A stretch of DNA of 64,000 nt from Mangrovimicrobium sp048323675 (GTDB lineage: Bacteria > Pseudomonadota > Gammaproteobacteria > Pseudomonadales > Halieaceae), in the NCBI RefSeq assembly GCF_048323675.1, contig NZ_JBLWFK010000002.1, forward strand, positions 1,054,001 through 1,118,000, given 5' to 3'. Shown one piece after another: positions 1-7,825 of this stretch (positions within the stretch are counted from its first letter, which is position 1; each line of letters begins with the position of its first letter). A model generated the notes under the pieces. That model was not told the origin of the DNA. It did no database searches and saw nothing but the letters and a program-made list of their open reading frames with translations. A program made the translations under genes and the position numbers.

Positions 1-19
1 CGGTTCCAGGAGCAGCCAG
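1..19 (+). repeat. probable right end of a fifth palindromic element, truncated by the window edge
   Basis: The window opens with CGGTTCC, the invariant end of the core found in the four complete elements, followed by what would be the locus-specific right arm. The match is only seven bases, so the call depends on the missing upstream sequence carrying the core and the complementary arm. Confidence 0.35.
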
Positions 20-334
20 GCCTTGCGGTTAGCGGTAGCTTTTCCCTGGTTAATCCATGTCTGCAATGAGGCGTAGGCGATGCACCAGATTATATCGGGC
101 GTAGAATATTTGCAGAAGGTGGCTTGGGCCTGGAAGCGATCATTATCTGGCTATACTGATTCCGTTAGGAACTTTTTCCGACAACTGGCCCGGTCAGGCG
201 CCCGGGATTGACGCAGGTCAATTCGAGCATTTGTGCTCTCCTTACAATACTGTTGCATTACTTTGAGCAGTTGAGGCCGCAGCTGTTACCGGCCACATAA
301 CATTCCCGTCACCCCATAAAGGAGCAAGGACGTT
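20..334. other. non-coding leader region
   Basis: No open frame with coding character is visible on either strand. There is a small inverted repeat (GAGCA 225-229, TGCTC 234-238) next to a TACAAT at 243-248 that could serve as a -10 element for the gene at 335. No good -35 box is spaced for it. Confidence 0.4.
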
Positions 335-1375
335 ATGAGAGTCATCGAAACCACCACCATTCTTGTTATCACCCTGCTTGCATTGGGCTGCGCGACGCAA
401 GAGCAGACCTCACAAGCGTCGGCGTTCTCCTATGAATCCGATCGCCTGGCCAGCGCACAACCATGGACGGCCAGAGACTTCCAGAACAACCCCAACGACT
501 TCCAGTTTATGATCGTCGGCGACCGAACGGGGGGGGCCAATGTGCAAGGCACATTTCAAACGGCTTTGCCGCAAATCAACCTGCTACAACCAGAATTTGT
601 CATCAATGTCGGAGACCTGATCGAAGGCTATAGCGATCAGCCTGCCGAATTGAACGCCGAGTGGAATGAAGTGGATTCAATGCTTGGTGAGCTCGATATG
701 CGATTCTTTAAAACACCGGGCAACCACGACATCGCCAACACTACAGCCAAGGAGGTATGGCGGGAACGTTACGGAGCGACTTACTACTACTTCATTTACA
801 AGGACGTGTTATTCATGGTGCTTGATACCGAGTACAACCGGCCTGCACCGCCGCCTGACATGAAGGAAAAACTCGAACTTTACAACAGGCTGCAGGTTGA
901 AGACCCCGCCAAAGCTCAAGCCATGCTGGCGGAATTCATGTCCGATGAATCAGTCATAGCGGGTCTCAGCTCTCCGGTCGAGTTTGACGAACAGCAGCTC
1001 ACCTGGATCAGGCAGGCGCTCGCGAAACATCCCGATGTTAAATGGACTTTCCTGTTCATGCATGAACCTTGCTGGGAAAATCCGTCGGCCAGCTTCCAGT
1101 CAATTCAGGCGATGCTCAAGGGAAGAAAGCACACCATGTTCGCGGGGCACCTGCATTACTATGATTACGACAACATTGATGGTGTTGAGTACATTACGAT
1201 GGGACCCGTGGGTGCATCGTTCCATAAGGAGGGCCCCGGCAACGTCGATCACATCATGTGGGTGACCATGACCGATCATGGGCCGCAGATGGGCAATATA
1301 GCACTGAAGGGACTGTTCGATCGCAAAGGGTTGGATCCGAGCATGTTCGGGGCGTATGACCGAAAGGGACAATAG
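335..1375 (+). CDS. calcineurin-like metallophosphoesterase, lipoprotein
   Basis: This 346-residue protein begins with a short signal peptide ending in a lipobox with Cys19, so it is probably anchored to a membrane outside the cytoplasm. The binuclear-metal phosphoesterase motifs appear in order: GDRTGG (Asp63), NVGDLIEG (Asp94), GNHD (Asn130, His131), His243 in FMHEPCW, and GHLHYYDYD (His272, His274). The first motif has Thr where classical members have His. The start is supported by an AAGGAG ribosome-binding site. It is the first visible cargo gene of the presumed island; the substrate (phosphomonoester, diester or nucleotide) cannot be told from sequence. Confidence 0.85.
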   Translation: MRVIETTTILVITLLALGCATQEQTSQASAFSYESDRLASAQPWTARDFQNNPNDFQFMIVGDRTGGANVQGTFQTALPQINLLQPEFVINVGDLIEGYSDQPAELNAEWNEVDSMLGELDMRFFKTPGNHDIANTTAKEVWRERYGATYYYFIYKDVLFMVLDTEYNRPAPPPDMKEKLELYNRLQVEDPAKAQAMLAEFMSDESVIAGLSSPVEFDEQQLTWIRQALAKHPDVKWTFLFMHEPCWENPSASFQSIQAMLKGRKHTMFAGHLHYYDYDNIDGVEYITMGPVGASFHKEGPGNVDHIMWVTMTDHGPQMGNIALKGLFDRKGLDPSMFGAYDRKGQ

Positions 1376-1511
1376 GCGGCGGCTCTGAACGCCCGGACGG
1401 ATGAGGGGAGATAAAAGCCCAATCCGTTAAAACTGAATGCGTCATGAGGCTAAGTTAACAGCTTGGGATATATGTCCCCAATCCCGCTGAGAACATTTAC
1501 AGGAAAAGCAA

Positions 1512-2558
1512 ATGAAACGACTGGCACCACAAACCATTAAGACACTCGCGCTCCTTGCCTCGATGAGTATCGTAATGACTGCCGCTACCGCCAGCACCAG
1601 CGCATGTGCCGACGAACCGGTTACCGTCGATAACTTCGTGCGCGCCGAATCGGACCACATGTTCCGCAACAATATGAAAACGTTTCATACAAAAGTCGGG
1701 CAACTTTTCCATGTGCGTAAGCCCACGACACCGGACGAACAGCCGGTCATCCGCATGAATCAGGATACGCTCTACTCCGCAGTGGTCCTCGACCTTTCCC
1801 GCCCTGTAAAGATTAAGCTGCCGGAGATCGGCGGCCGTTATATGTCCATGCACGTGGTAAATCAGGACCATTACATGTTCGTCGAATCGGAGCCGGGAAC
1901 CTATACGCTGACGGAAGACCAGGTAGGCACACGTTTCGCCTCCGTCACTTTCCGGACCTTCTACAATGCCGGAGACCCCGATGACCTCACCGATGCCCAC
2001 GCCGCCCAGGACAAGATTGCGCTCAGCGGTGGTGGCGACGGTCCATTCGAAACGCCGGACTGGAATACCAGGGACCTGGCGGTTGCACGCAAGGCGCTGA
2101 ACGATCTGGCGGTGCTCGGCTTTGACACGACTTACGCATTTGGGCGCAAAGAGGATGTCAGGCCGGTGGACTACCTGGTCGGCGCGGCGGCGGGCTGGGG
2201 CGGTTTACCGCGAACTGCCGCCTTCTACATTTTGGGCAGCGTTGACAAAAACGACGGCGCGATACCGTACGAGGTGACCGTGAAGGAGGTGCCGGTAGAT
2301 GCATTCTGGTCCATCACGGCCTACAACGCCGACGGGTATCTCGAAGCGAACGACCTCGGCGTAAACAGTTACAATAATTTCTCGGCGAAGAAAAATGACG
2401 ACGGGTCGTACACAATCCGCTTCGGCGGCTGCGACGACGACAAGGCGAACTGTATTCCAATCACTCCCGGCTGGAATTATGCCATCCGTATGTACAAACC
2501 TCGCGGGGAGATTCTCGATGGTAACTGGACCTTCCCGAAAATTCATCCGGCGGAATGA
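1512..2558 (+). CDS. DUF1254/DUF1214 domain protein, exported
   Basis: This 348-residue protein has an N-terminal signal peptide, with likely cleavage near residue 33 in TSACADEP. A DUF1254 region covers roughly residues 40-170 (NQDTLYSAVVLDLS and IGGRYMSMHVVNQDHYMF are typical) and a DUF1214 region covers about 240-340 (DAFWSITAYNADGYLEAND). Proteins of this two-domain family are common in soil and marine bacteria; their biochemical role is not established. It follows the phosphoesterase by about 135 bp on the same strand and shares its lower GC content, which suggests common acquisition. Confidence 0.85.
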   Translation: MKRLAPQTIKTLALLASMSIVMTAATASTSACADEPVTVDNFVRAESDHMFRNNMKTFHTKVGQLFHVRKPTTPDEQPVIRMNQDTLYSAVVLDLSRPVKIKLPEIGGRYMSMHVVNQDHYMFVESEPGTYTLTEDQVGTRFASVTFRTFYNAGDPDDLTDAHAAQDKIALSGGGDGPFETPDWNTRDLAVARKALNDLAVLGFDTTYAFGRKEDVRPVDYLVGAAAGWGGLPRTAAFYILGSVDKNDGAIPYEVTVKEVPVDAFWSITAYNADGYLEANDLGVNSYNNFSAKKNDDGSYTIRFGGCDDDKANCIPITPGWNYAIRMYKPRGEILDGNWTFPKIHPAE

Positions 2559-2570
2559 GAGAAAAGGATA

Positions 2571-2759
2571 TCACCATAAAGCGCTTCGCAACCCCGAATC
2601 TCCGGCCAGGGAGATGTCAATCCCATCCAGGTAGCTGCGCGAGAGGAATACAGGCGAGGCGGACGGGCCACCCTCGACAACTCCGACGACTTCCGCTGTG
2701 AGGTAGAAGCGGTCAAAATTTTCGGCACTTTTATCTCCAAATTTTGACAACGCAGGCTT
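2571..2759 (-). pseudogene. possible gene remnant, open frame without a start
   Basis: The minus strand stays open for 62 codons from directly after the integrase stop, in the integrase frame, to a TGA at 2571-2573. Its translation has a protein-like composition (for example ENFDRFYLTAEVVGVVEG and SPVFLSRSYLDGID). There is no start codon or ribosome-binding site. It could be the tail of a gene cut during island rearrangement, a lost C-terminal extension of the integrase, or chance. I recognise no family. Confidence 0.3.
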
Positions 2760-3845
2760 TCAACTGCATAACCACTTCCATTTTTCGTATTTGTTGAATG
2801 ATTCAACATGCTCTAGATGAGCATAGCGCTGTAACGAACCCCAACTTTTGTGACCGGTTACTTTGCTCACTCGCGGGATATCCAATCCTTTTTCAAATAA
2901 CCAACTTGTGGCTTCATGGCGCAGGTCATGTAGGCGTAAATCCTTTATTCCAAGGATTTTGCAAGTCCGAGCGAAGTTCGCACTGACAGATCTTTCGTCG
3001 TAAGGAAATATGCGAGACTCCCCCGCCTGTTGATGCTGCAGGTTCAAAATCGCGACTGCCTGATCCGTGAGAATCGTAACCACGTTATTTCCTCGCTTCT
3101 TACGAGGGTCTTTCATCTCGCGTACAATAACCGAATTATCTTCGACGTTATAATCCTGCCATGTGAGTCGACAGGTTTCCGCGATCCGCCGGGCACTGAA
3201 TATTTGGAATAGTATCAAGTCTACCATCGGTATCGTTTGTCGACCGTCTCGTTGCGATACGAATTCCAGGATTTGTTCAAGCTCCTCAAGTTTTGGCCGA
3301 CGCGTTCGTTTTTCTGATTTCCCGATAATATTGTGGGCCCTGAGCACCTTGTTCGCGGCATCGATGGCCTCTAGGGAGAACGGGAAGCCCCAGGCTCCTA
3401 TCGCCACCTGTATTACTATACGCCACCAAATCAGGTCGTTTGCTGCTGGGGATGGTGCCACGCCCGTATTCCGCCGCATCTTGATGTGGGCAATAAAGTC
3501 TTTCGCCTTTAGCCGAACTACCGGTATGCCCGCGATGCTGTACCCCATCAGATGTCGCAGATCGGACGCCTTCGTTCTTCCCCAGCCACTTTCTTTTTCG
3601 AATTCGCAGATATAGCGCTCGGTGAGCTGGGCAAGAGTCACATTCGCCTGCTTGTGCGAGTACACCTTTCCATTCATTAAATCCAGCTCTCTTCTCCTGG
3701 CCCAAGCTTCTACATCTCGCTTCTTGTAGAGTTCGGTCTTGAACGCTTTAGTTTCTCGGTGCTGGACTCCGCTATGTGTGTACTTGATCGACACGATCCA
3801 CGACGATGATCCGCTCTTGTTTTTGCGTAATGCGATAGAGGCCAT
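2760..3845 (-). CDS. tyrosine site-specific integrase, dusA-associated type
   Basis: This 361-residue phage-type integrase has an N-terminal DNA-binding region (about 1-65), a core-binding domain (about 68-170) and a catalytic domain (about 180-355). Catalytic residues are visible: Arg220 in SARRIAE, the HDLRH box (His306, Arg309), His332 in GHKSWGS and the nucleophile Tyr341 in RYAHLE. The gene starts about 210 bp from dusA and reads away from it, as in islands integrated at the 5' end of that gene. The ribosome-binding site is weak (GGAAAAAG). It should catalyse integration and, with a directionality factor not seen here, excision. Confidence 0.93.
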   Translation of the reverse strand: MASIALRKNKSGSSSWIVSIKYTHSGVQHRETKAFKTELYKKRDVEAWARRRELDLMNGKVYSHKQANVTLAQLTERYICEFEKESGWGRTKASDLRHLMGYSIAGIPVVRLKAKDFIAHIKMRRNTGVAPSPAANDLIWWRIVIQVAIGAWGFPFSLEAIDAANKVLRAHNIIGKSEKRTRRPKLEELEQILEFVSQRDGRQTIPMVDLILFQIFSARRIAETCRLTWQDYNVEDNSVIVREMKDPRKKRGNNVVTILTDQAVAILNLQHQQAGESRIFPYDERSVSANFARTCKILGIKDLRLHDLRHEATSWLFEKGLDIPRVSKVTGHKSWGSLQRYAHLEHVESFNKYEKWKWLCS

Positions 3846-3850
3846 ACTTT

Positions 3851-4026
3851 TTCCGGTATAATGATGTGCTTAAACGGTATTTTTGAAATTTACCGGATAC
3901 TAGATTGTTTAGCCAGTATTTTCCTGAAATATTCGGGCGGATTACCGTTGAAATAGGGCTAAAATACGCCCGAAACACATAAACAAGGGGCAATAACCGA
4001 GTCGATACAGCCAGAATACCGGTGTA
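3851..4026. promoter_or_regulatory. integrase/dusA intergenic region with repeat motifs
   Basis: This AT-rich region lies between the diverging integrase and dusA. It contains a perfect 8-bp inverted repeat (TTCGGGCG 3932-3939, CGCCCGAA 3967-3974) and several degenerate CCGGTAT-like words on either strand (3853-3859, 3875-3880, 3892-3897, 4017-4022). Such arrays are where integrase arm sites, excisionase sites or repressor operators would be expected. It must also supply the dusA promoter and start codon, since the native upstream region has been displaced. No clear Shine-Dalgarno sequence precedes the dusA ATG. Confidence 0.35.
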
Positions 4027-4055
4027 TCATATATTTTGCTAATTGGTTTTTATCA

Positions 4056-5042
4056 ATGAATTCAAATACTTATGGATTCCATCGCTTTTGTATCGCTCCC
4101 ATGATGGACTGGAGTGATCGCCACTGCCGCTACTTCTGGCGCCTGCTGACCCGCAACGCCCTGCTCTACACCGAGATGGTCACCACCGGCGCGCTGATCC
4201 ACGGCGACCGCGAACGCTTCCTGCACTTCAACCCGGAAGAGCACCCGGTAGCGCTGCAACTGGGCGGCTCCAACCCTGCCGAACTGGCACAGTGCGCGCG
4301 CTGGGCACAGGAATGGGGCTACGACGAGGTCAACATCAACTGCGGCTGCCCCTCGGACCGGGTGCAGTCCGGCATGTTCGGCGCCTGCCTGATGGCGCAG
4401 CCGCAGCTGGTTGCGCAGTGTGTGCAGGCCATGCGTGCGGCCTGCGAAATCCCGGTGACCGTGAAGCACCGCATCGGCATCGACGACATGGAATCCTACG
4501 ACGAACTCGCCGGCTTTGTCGGCACTGTCGCCGAGGCCGGCTGCGAGGTGTTTATCGTGCACGCGCGCAAGGCCTGGCTGCAGGGCCTTTCACCGAAGGA
4601 AAACCGCGAGATTCCGCCCCTCAACTACCCCTGGGTATACCGGTTGAAACAGGATTTTCCCGACCTGGAGATCGTGATCAACGGCGGCATCCAGACCCTC
4701 GACGAATGCGAGGAGCACCTGCGTCACGTCGACGGCGTCATGCTCGGGCGCGAGGCCTACCAGAATCCGTGGCTGCTCGCCGAAGTCGACGCCCGCCTGT
4801 TCGGCGGCGAGGCCCGGGTCGAGTCGCGCGAAGCGGTGATCGACGCCCTGCTGCCCTATGTGGAGCAACGGCTCGCCGAGGGCGCGCAACTCAACCACAT
4901 CACCCGGCACATCCTCGGGCTGTTCCAGGGTGTTCCCGGGGCGCGCAAGTTCCGCCGTCACCTCAGCGAAAACGCCTACAAAAAGACCGCCGGTATCGAC
5001 GTGCTGGTCGCCGCCAGGCAACAGCTGCTGAGCGCCGCATAA
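4056..5042 (+). CDS. dusA: tRNA-dihydrouridine(20/20a) synthase DusA
   Basis: This 328-residue flavoenzyme reduces U20/U20a in the tRNA D-loop. Seen are the N-terminal APMMDW motif, the NCGCPSDRVQSG active-site stretch with the catalytic Cys, and the GLSPKENREIPPL block that separates DusA from DusB and DusC. Length is normal for the family. The first dozen codons (MNSNTYGFHRF) lie in AT-rich sequence contributed by the integrated element, while GC content and codon use return to chromosomal type from about APMMDW on. The gene therefore appears to have been restored by the insertion with a new promoter and N-terminus. Confidence 0.95.
   Translation: MNSNTYGFHRFCIAPMMDWSDRHCRYFWRLLTRNALLYTEMVTTGALIHGDRERFLHFNPEEHPVALQLGGSNPAELAQCARWAQEWGYDEVNINCGCPSDRVQSGMFGACLMAQPQLVAQCVQAMRAACEIPVTVKHRIGIDDMESYDELAGFVGTVAEAGCEVFIVHARKAWLQGLSPKENREIPPLNYPWVYRLKQDFPDLEIVINGGIQTLDECEEHLRHVDGVMLGREAYQNPWLLAEVDARLFGGEARVESREAVIDALLPYVEQRLAEGAQLNHITRHILGLFQGVPGARKFRRHLSENAYKKTAGIDVLVAARQQLLSAA
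4081..4115. other. probable island attachment site in the 5' end of dusA
   Basis: The interval encodes the conserved FCIAPMMDW segment and is where base composition changes from AT-rich to GC-rich. Islands inserted at dusA use this conserved segment as the crossover region. The exact core cannot be fixed without the second copy at the other island end, which is outside the window. Confidence 0.5.
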
Positions 5043-5071
5043 AAAAAGGGGCGCCGCATGGCGCCCCTTTT
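5041..5071 (+). terminator. intrinsic terminator after dusA (bidirectional)
   Basis: A perfect 8-bp stem (GGGGCGCC/GGCGCCCC, 5048-5055 and 5060-5067) with a GCAT loop is followed by TTTT and preceded by a run of A. It can therefore also stop minus-strand transcription from the crotonase gene that converges on dusA. Confidence 0.85.
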
Positions 5072-5090
5072 CCTGCAATTCGCCCGGACC

Positions 5091-6086
5091 TCAGGGCTTC
5101 TTGCGATTGGAGTGCGCCAGGCGCCACTCCGGCGGATACAACATGTCCACGTCCTTGACCACGTTGTTGAGGCCGCGTTCCTTGAACACTTCGTCGCCGA
5201 GCACCACGTCGTTCATGCCCTTGTCTTCCTTGACCGCGGGCAGCATGCCCTCGACCCAGGCACTGACCAGGCTGCCCATGTATTCACCCTTGTGCTGCTT
5301 GAATACTTCGAAGAAGGTCTTCTGCACCTGCACGGTGTCCACCGGACGCGAGGTTGCACAGGCCAGGGCGTACTTCATGGTTTCCTCTTCCAGCTTCTCG
5401 CGCGGCACCACGCTGTTGACGAAGCCGATGTCATACATTTCCTGCGCGGTGAAGGGCCGGCCGGTAAACATCATTTCCATGAACTTGCGCACCCCCATGG
5501 TTTCGCACCACTGCCAGATACGCGGCGCCCAGCCCACATAGCGGAACGAGGGGTGGCCGAACAGGGTATCGTCGGAGGAGACGATCAGGTCGACGTCCGC
5601 CGCCTGGTAGAAGTGCCAGCCGTAGCAGTAGCCCTTGGTTTCCAGGATGCTGATTTTCTTGAATTCCTGCAGCGAGCGGTTGCCCGCCGGCGCCTTGGCG
5701 TATTCGTCCACCAGGCTGTGGATGAAGCGGAAGGAGTTCTTCGGCGGGTATTTCACATCGGGATCATCGATACCGAATTCGGGCAGCAGGGATACATCGC
5801 CGGAAGACTCGGAGAGCATCTCCGCCTGCTCGGGGAGGTCGCCGCCGGCGCCAAAATTGTTGCCCTCGCCGCGAATCACCAGCACTTTCACATCATCATC
5901 CACGTTCGCCTTGTGGATGAACTCGCCGTAGAGCTGGCGCATACCGATGTTGGTGGCGTTCTGCTTGTCCGGGCGATTGAAGGTGATGGTGGCTATCTTG
6001 GTTTTCTTGTCCTTCTTGTACTGGATCCAGCCATTATCCAGTGCCTCTTTCTTCAGGGTGACGTGGTCTCTCAGTTCTACTGCCAT
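5091..6086 (-). CDS. crotonase-superfamily protein with altered active site
   Basis: This 331-residue enoyl-CoA hydratase/isomerase-fold protein carries a recognisable first oxyanion-hole segment (FGAGGDL). The second segment reads KGYCYGWHF instead of a GxxxGGG-type sequence, and the usual catalytic Glu region reads FGHPSFRYVG. Simple hydration of enoyl-CoA is therefore unlikely. Other branches of the superfamily (hydrolases, C-C hydrolases, isomerases) use different residues. An AGAGGGAG ribosome-binding site supports the start. It is divergent from transaldolase and has no obvious operon partner, so the substrate is unknown. Confidence 0.8.
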   Translation of the reverse strand: MAVELRDHVTLKKEALDNGWIQYKKDKKTKIATITFNRPDKQNATNIGMRQLYGEFIHKANVDDDVKVLVIRGEGNNFGAGGDLPEQAEMLSESSGDVSLLPEFGIDDPDVKYPPKNSFRFIHSLVDEYAKAPAGNRSLQEFKKISILETKGYCYGWHFYQAADVDLIVSSDDTLFGHPSFRYVGWAPRIWQWCETMGVRKFMEMMFTGRPFTAQEMYDIGFVNSVVPREKLEEETMKYALACATSRPVDTVQVQKTFFEVFKQHKGEYMGSLVSAWVEGMLPAVKEDKGMNDVVLGDEVFKERGLNNVVKDVDMLYPPEWRLAHSNRKKP

Positions 6087-6179
6087 CTGGGTTTCTCCCT
6101 CTGTTTATATTGGCTAACGGGATCGGGCTACCGCCCGTTGCGGGACAACCGAGTATGCCTCAACACCCTGGCCAAATCT

Positions 6180-6194
6180 TGACATTAGGTGTCA
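6180..6194. promoter_or_regulatory. short palindrome between crotonase and transaldolase genes
   Basis: TGACA (6180-6184) and TGTCA (6190-6194) form an inverted repeat in the 288-bp divergent region 6087-6374. It has the size of a regulator half-site pair. No regulator gene is adjacent and nothing else is obvious in this region. Confidence 0.25.
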
Positions 6195-6374
6195 GTTGGC
6201 CGGCGCTGGCTGCAGCAACTGTCGAATGCCGCCTGCTCCCGGAGGAACTCGAAATTGTCCCAGACAACAATAGCCTGTTTATCGCGGCCCGCCAGGGATT
6301 GGACATCCGCGCGGATACCCGCGATCATGGTGCGCGCTCGAATTGGACGCTCCCCAACGAAGACGGACAGTGGT

Positions 6375-7328
6375 ATGACCAGCAAACTCGAACAATTGAA
6401 ATCGATGACCGAAGTGGTAGCGGATACCGGCGATATCGAGGCGATTCGCCGCTTCGCGCCCACCGACGCGACGACCAACCCCTCCCTGCTGCTGAAGGCC
6501 GCCGCCCTGCCCCACTACGCCGAGTTGCTCGACGGCGCCAAGCACTGGGCCGCCGCCCAGGGCGGCAGTGGCGCGCAACAGCTGGCGGATTGCTGCGACC
6601 GTTTTGCCGTGGATGTGGGCCGCGAGATTCTCGCCATTATCCCGGGGCGGATCTCCACCGAGGTGGACGCCCGGCTGTCCTTCGATACCGCGGCCACCCT
6701 CGACCGCGCCCGCCGCATCATCGGCCTCTACGAGGAGGCCGGCATCGGCCGCGAGCGCATCCTGATCAAGGTCGCCTCCACCTGGGAGGGCATTCGCGCC
6801 GCGGCCACGCTGGAGCGCGAGGGCATCAACTGCAACCTGACCCTGCTGTTCGGCTTCGCCCAGGCCGCCGCCAGCGCCGATGCCGGGGTCTTCCTCATCT
6901 CCCCCTTCGTCGGCCGGATCCTCGACTGGTACAAGGCGAACACGGAACTGGTGATCAACCAGCCCGCCGATGACCCCGGGGTACAGTCGGTGGCCCGCAT
7001 CTACAATTACTACAAGCAGCACGGCTACCAAACGGTGGTCATGGGCGCCAGTTTCCGCAACACCGGGGAGATCGAGGCACTGGCGGGTTGCGACCGCCTG
7101 ACCATCAGCCCCGCACTGCTGGAGGAACTGTCCACTGATAGCGCGGAGCTGCCGCGCCAGCTCTCCCCGGAGCAGGCGAGTTCAGAGATCGAAAAGCACA
7201 GCCCACTGGAAGCGGCGTTTCGCTATGACCTCAACGCCGATGCCATGGCCACGGAGAAGCTGGCGGAAGGGATTCGCAACTTCGTCGCCGACCAGGTCAA
7301 GCTGGAGCAACTGATCAGCAGCCGCTGA
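6375..7328 (+). CDS. tal: transaldolase
   Basis: This 317-residue class I transaldolase moves a dihydroxyacetone unit between sedoheptulose-7-phosphate and glyceraldehyde-3-phosphate in the pentose phosphate pathway. The DATTNPSLL segment near residues 31-39 and the Schiff-base Lys132 in ILIKVASTWEG are present, at the same position as in E. coli TalB. The reading frame is open further upstream to 6189, but homology begins at the ATG at 6375, so the shorter start is used. It stands alone, and the converging STAS gene ends 10 bp after it. Confidence 0.95.
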   Translation: MTSKLEQLKSMTEVVADTGDIEAIRRFAPTDATTNPSLLLKAAALPHYAELLDGAKHWAAAQGGSGAQQLADCCDRFAVDVGREILAIIPGRISTEVDARLSFDTAATLDRARRIIGLYEEAGIGRERILIKVASTWEGIRAAATLEREGINCNLTLLFGFAQAAASADAGVFLISPFVGRILDWYKANTELVINQPADDPGVQSVARIYNYYKQHGYQTVVMGASFRNTGEIEALAGCDRLTISPALLEELSTDSAELPRQLSPEQASSEIEKHSPLEAAFRYDLNADAMATEKLAEGIRNFVADQVKLEQLISSR

Positions 7329-7338
7329 CCAGAAAGGA

Positions 7339-7821
7339 TCAGCCCTGTTCCAGGGCCACCATCAGGTCGCGGAAACGCGAGCGGTTGGCCTCGGACAGGT
7401 CCATCAGCACGCGGTGGGCTTCGATGATCTTGTCGCGCACCGCTTCCTCGCTGCCCCGCACCCGGGGTATCTCAGAGAGGTTTTCCGGGCTGTCGCAGGG
7501 TTCTTCGTGCAGTTCGAACAGGCTGAGGAAACCCATACTGCGGAGCAGGCGGTTGATGCCCGCGTCGTGGGAAAAGATCGCCGGCTGGAAACCGAAGCGG
7601 TCGCGGGCGGTGATGGCGAGCTTGGCGAGCAGGCCGAGGGTGGTGGAGTCGAGGCCCTCGGCGGCCTCCAGGTCCACCCACACACTGGCGAAGTCCGGGT
7701 CGTCGAACATGGCCTGGAAATAATCGTCGATGGTGTTGCACAGGGTCAGGCGGACATCGCCCTCAAGGCGTATGACGTAGGCGCCATTGTGACTGGCTGC
7801 AAGAAACCGCCCGTCCTGCAT
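7339..7821 (-). CDS. STAS-domain anti-anti-sigma factor, HsbA-like
   Basis: This 160-residue protein has an N-terminal STAS domain with the LDSTTLGLL motif (Ser59/Thr60 at the phosphorylation site of SpoIIAA-type antagonists) and a C-terminal helical tail. It starts 4 bp after the upstream phosphatase gene, with a GAGG ribosome-binding site, so I use 7821 and not the longer frame that would overlap that gene. In the Pseudomonas HptB-HsbR-HsbA pathway the same pair controls an anti-sigma partner and motility/biofilm switching. The role here is inferred from that arrangement. No kinase or sigma factor is adjacent. Confidence 0.85.
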   Translation of the reverse strand: MQDGRFLAASHNGAYVIRLEGDVRLTLCNTIDDYFQAMFDDPDFASVWVDLEAAEGLDSTTLGLLAKLAITARDRFGFQPAIFSHDAGINRLLRSMGFLSLFELHEEPCDSPENLSEIPRVRGSEEAVRDKIIEAHRVLMDLSEANRSRFRDLMVALEQG

Positions 7822-7825
7822 GTTC

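Larger units (their letters stand above)
1..4080. mobile_element. dusA-inserted genomic island, dusA-proximal end (partial)
   Basis: The tract is visibly AT-richer than the GC-rich chromosome to its right, and the change occurs inside the first codons of dusA. It carries a tyrosine integrase whose gene starts about 210 bp from dusA and is transcribed away from it. It also carries two cargo genes, a phosphoesterase lipoprotein and a DUF1254 protein. Integrases that target the 5' end of dusA are a described family of island and prophage integrases, and this geometry matches them. The far attachment site is not visible, so the island boundary, and whether both cargo genes belong to it, are inference. 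Confidence 0.6.
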
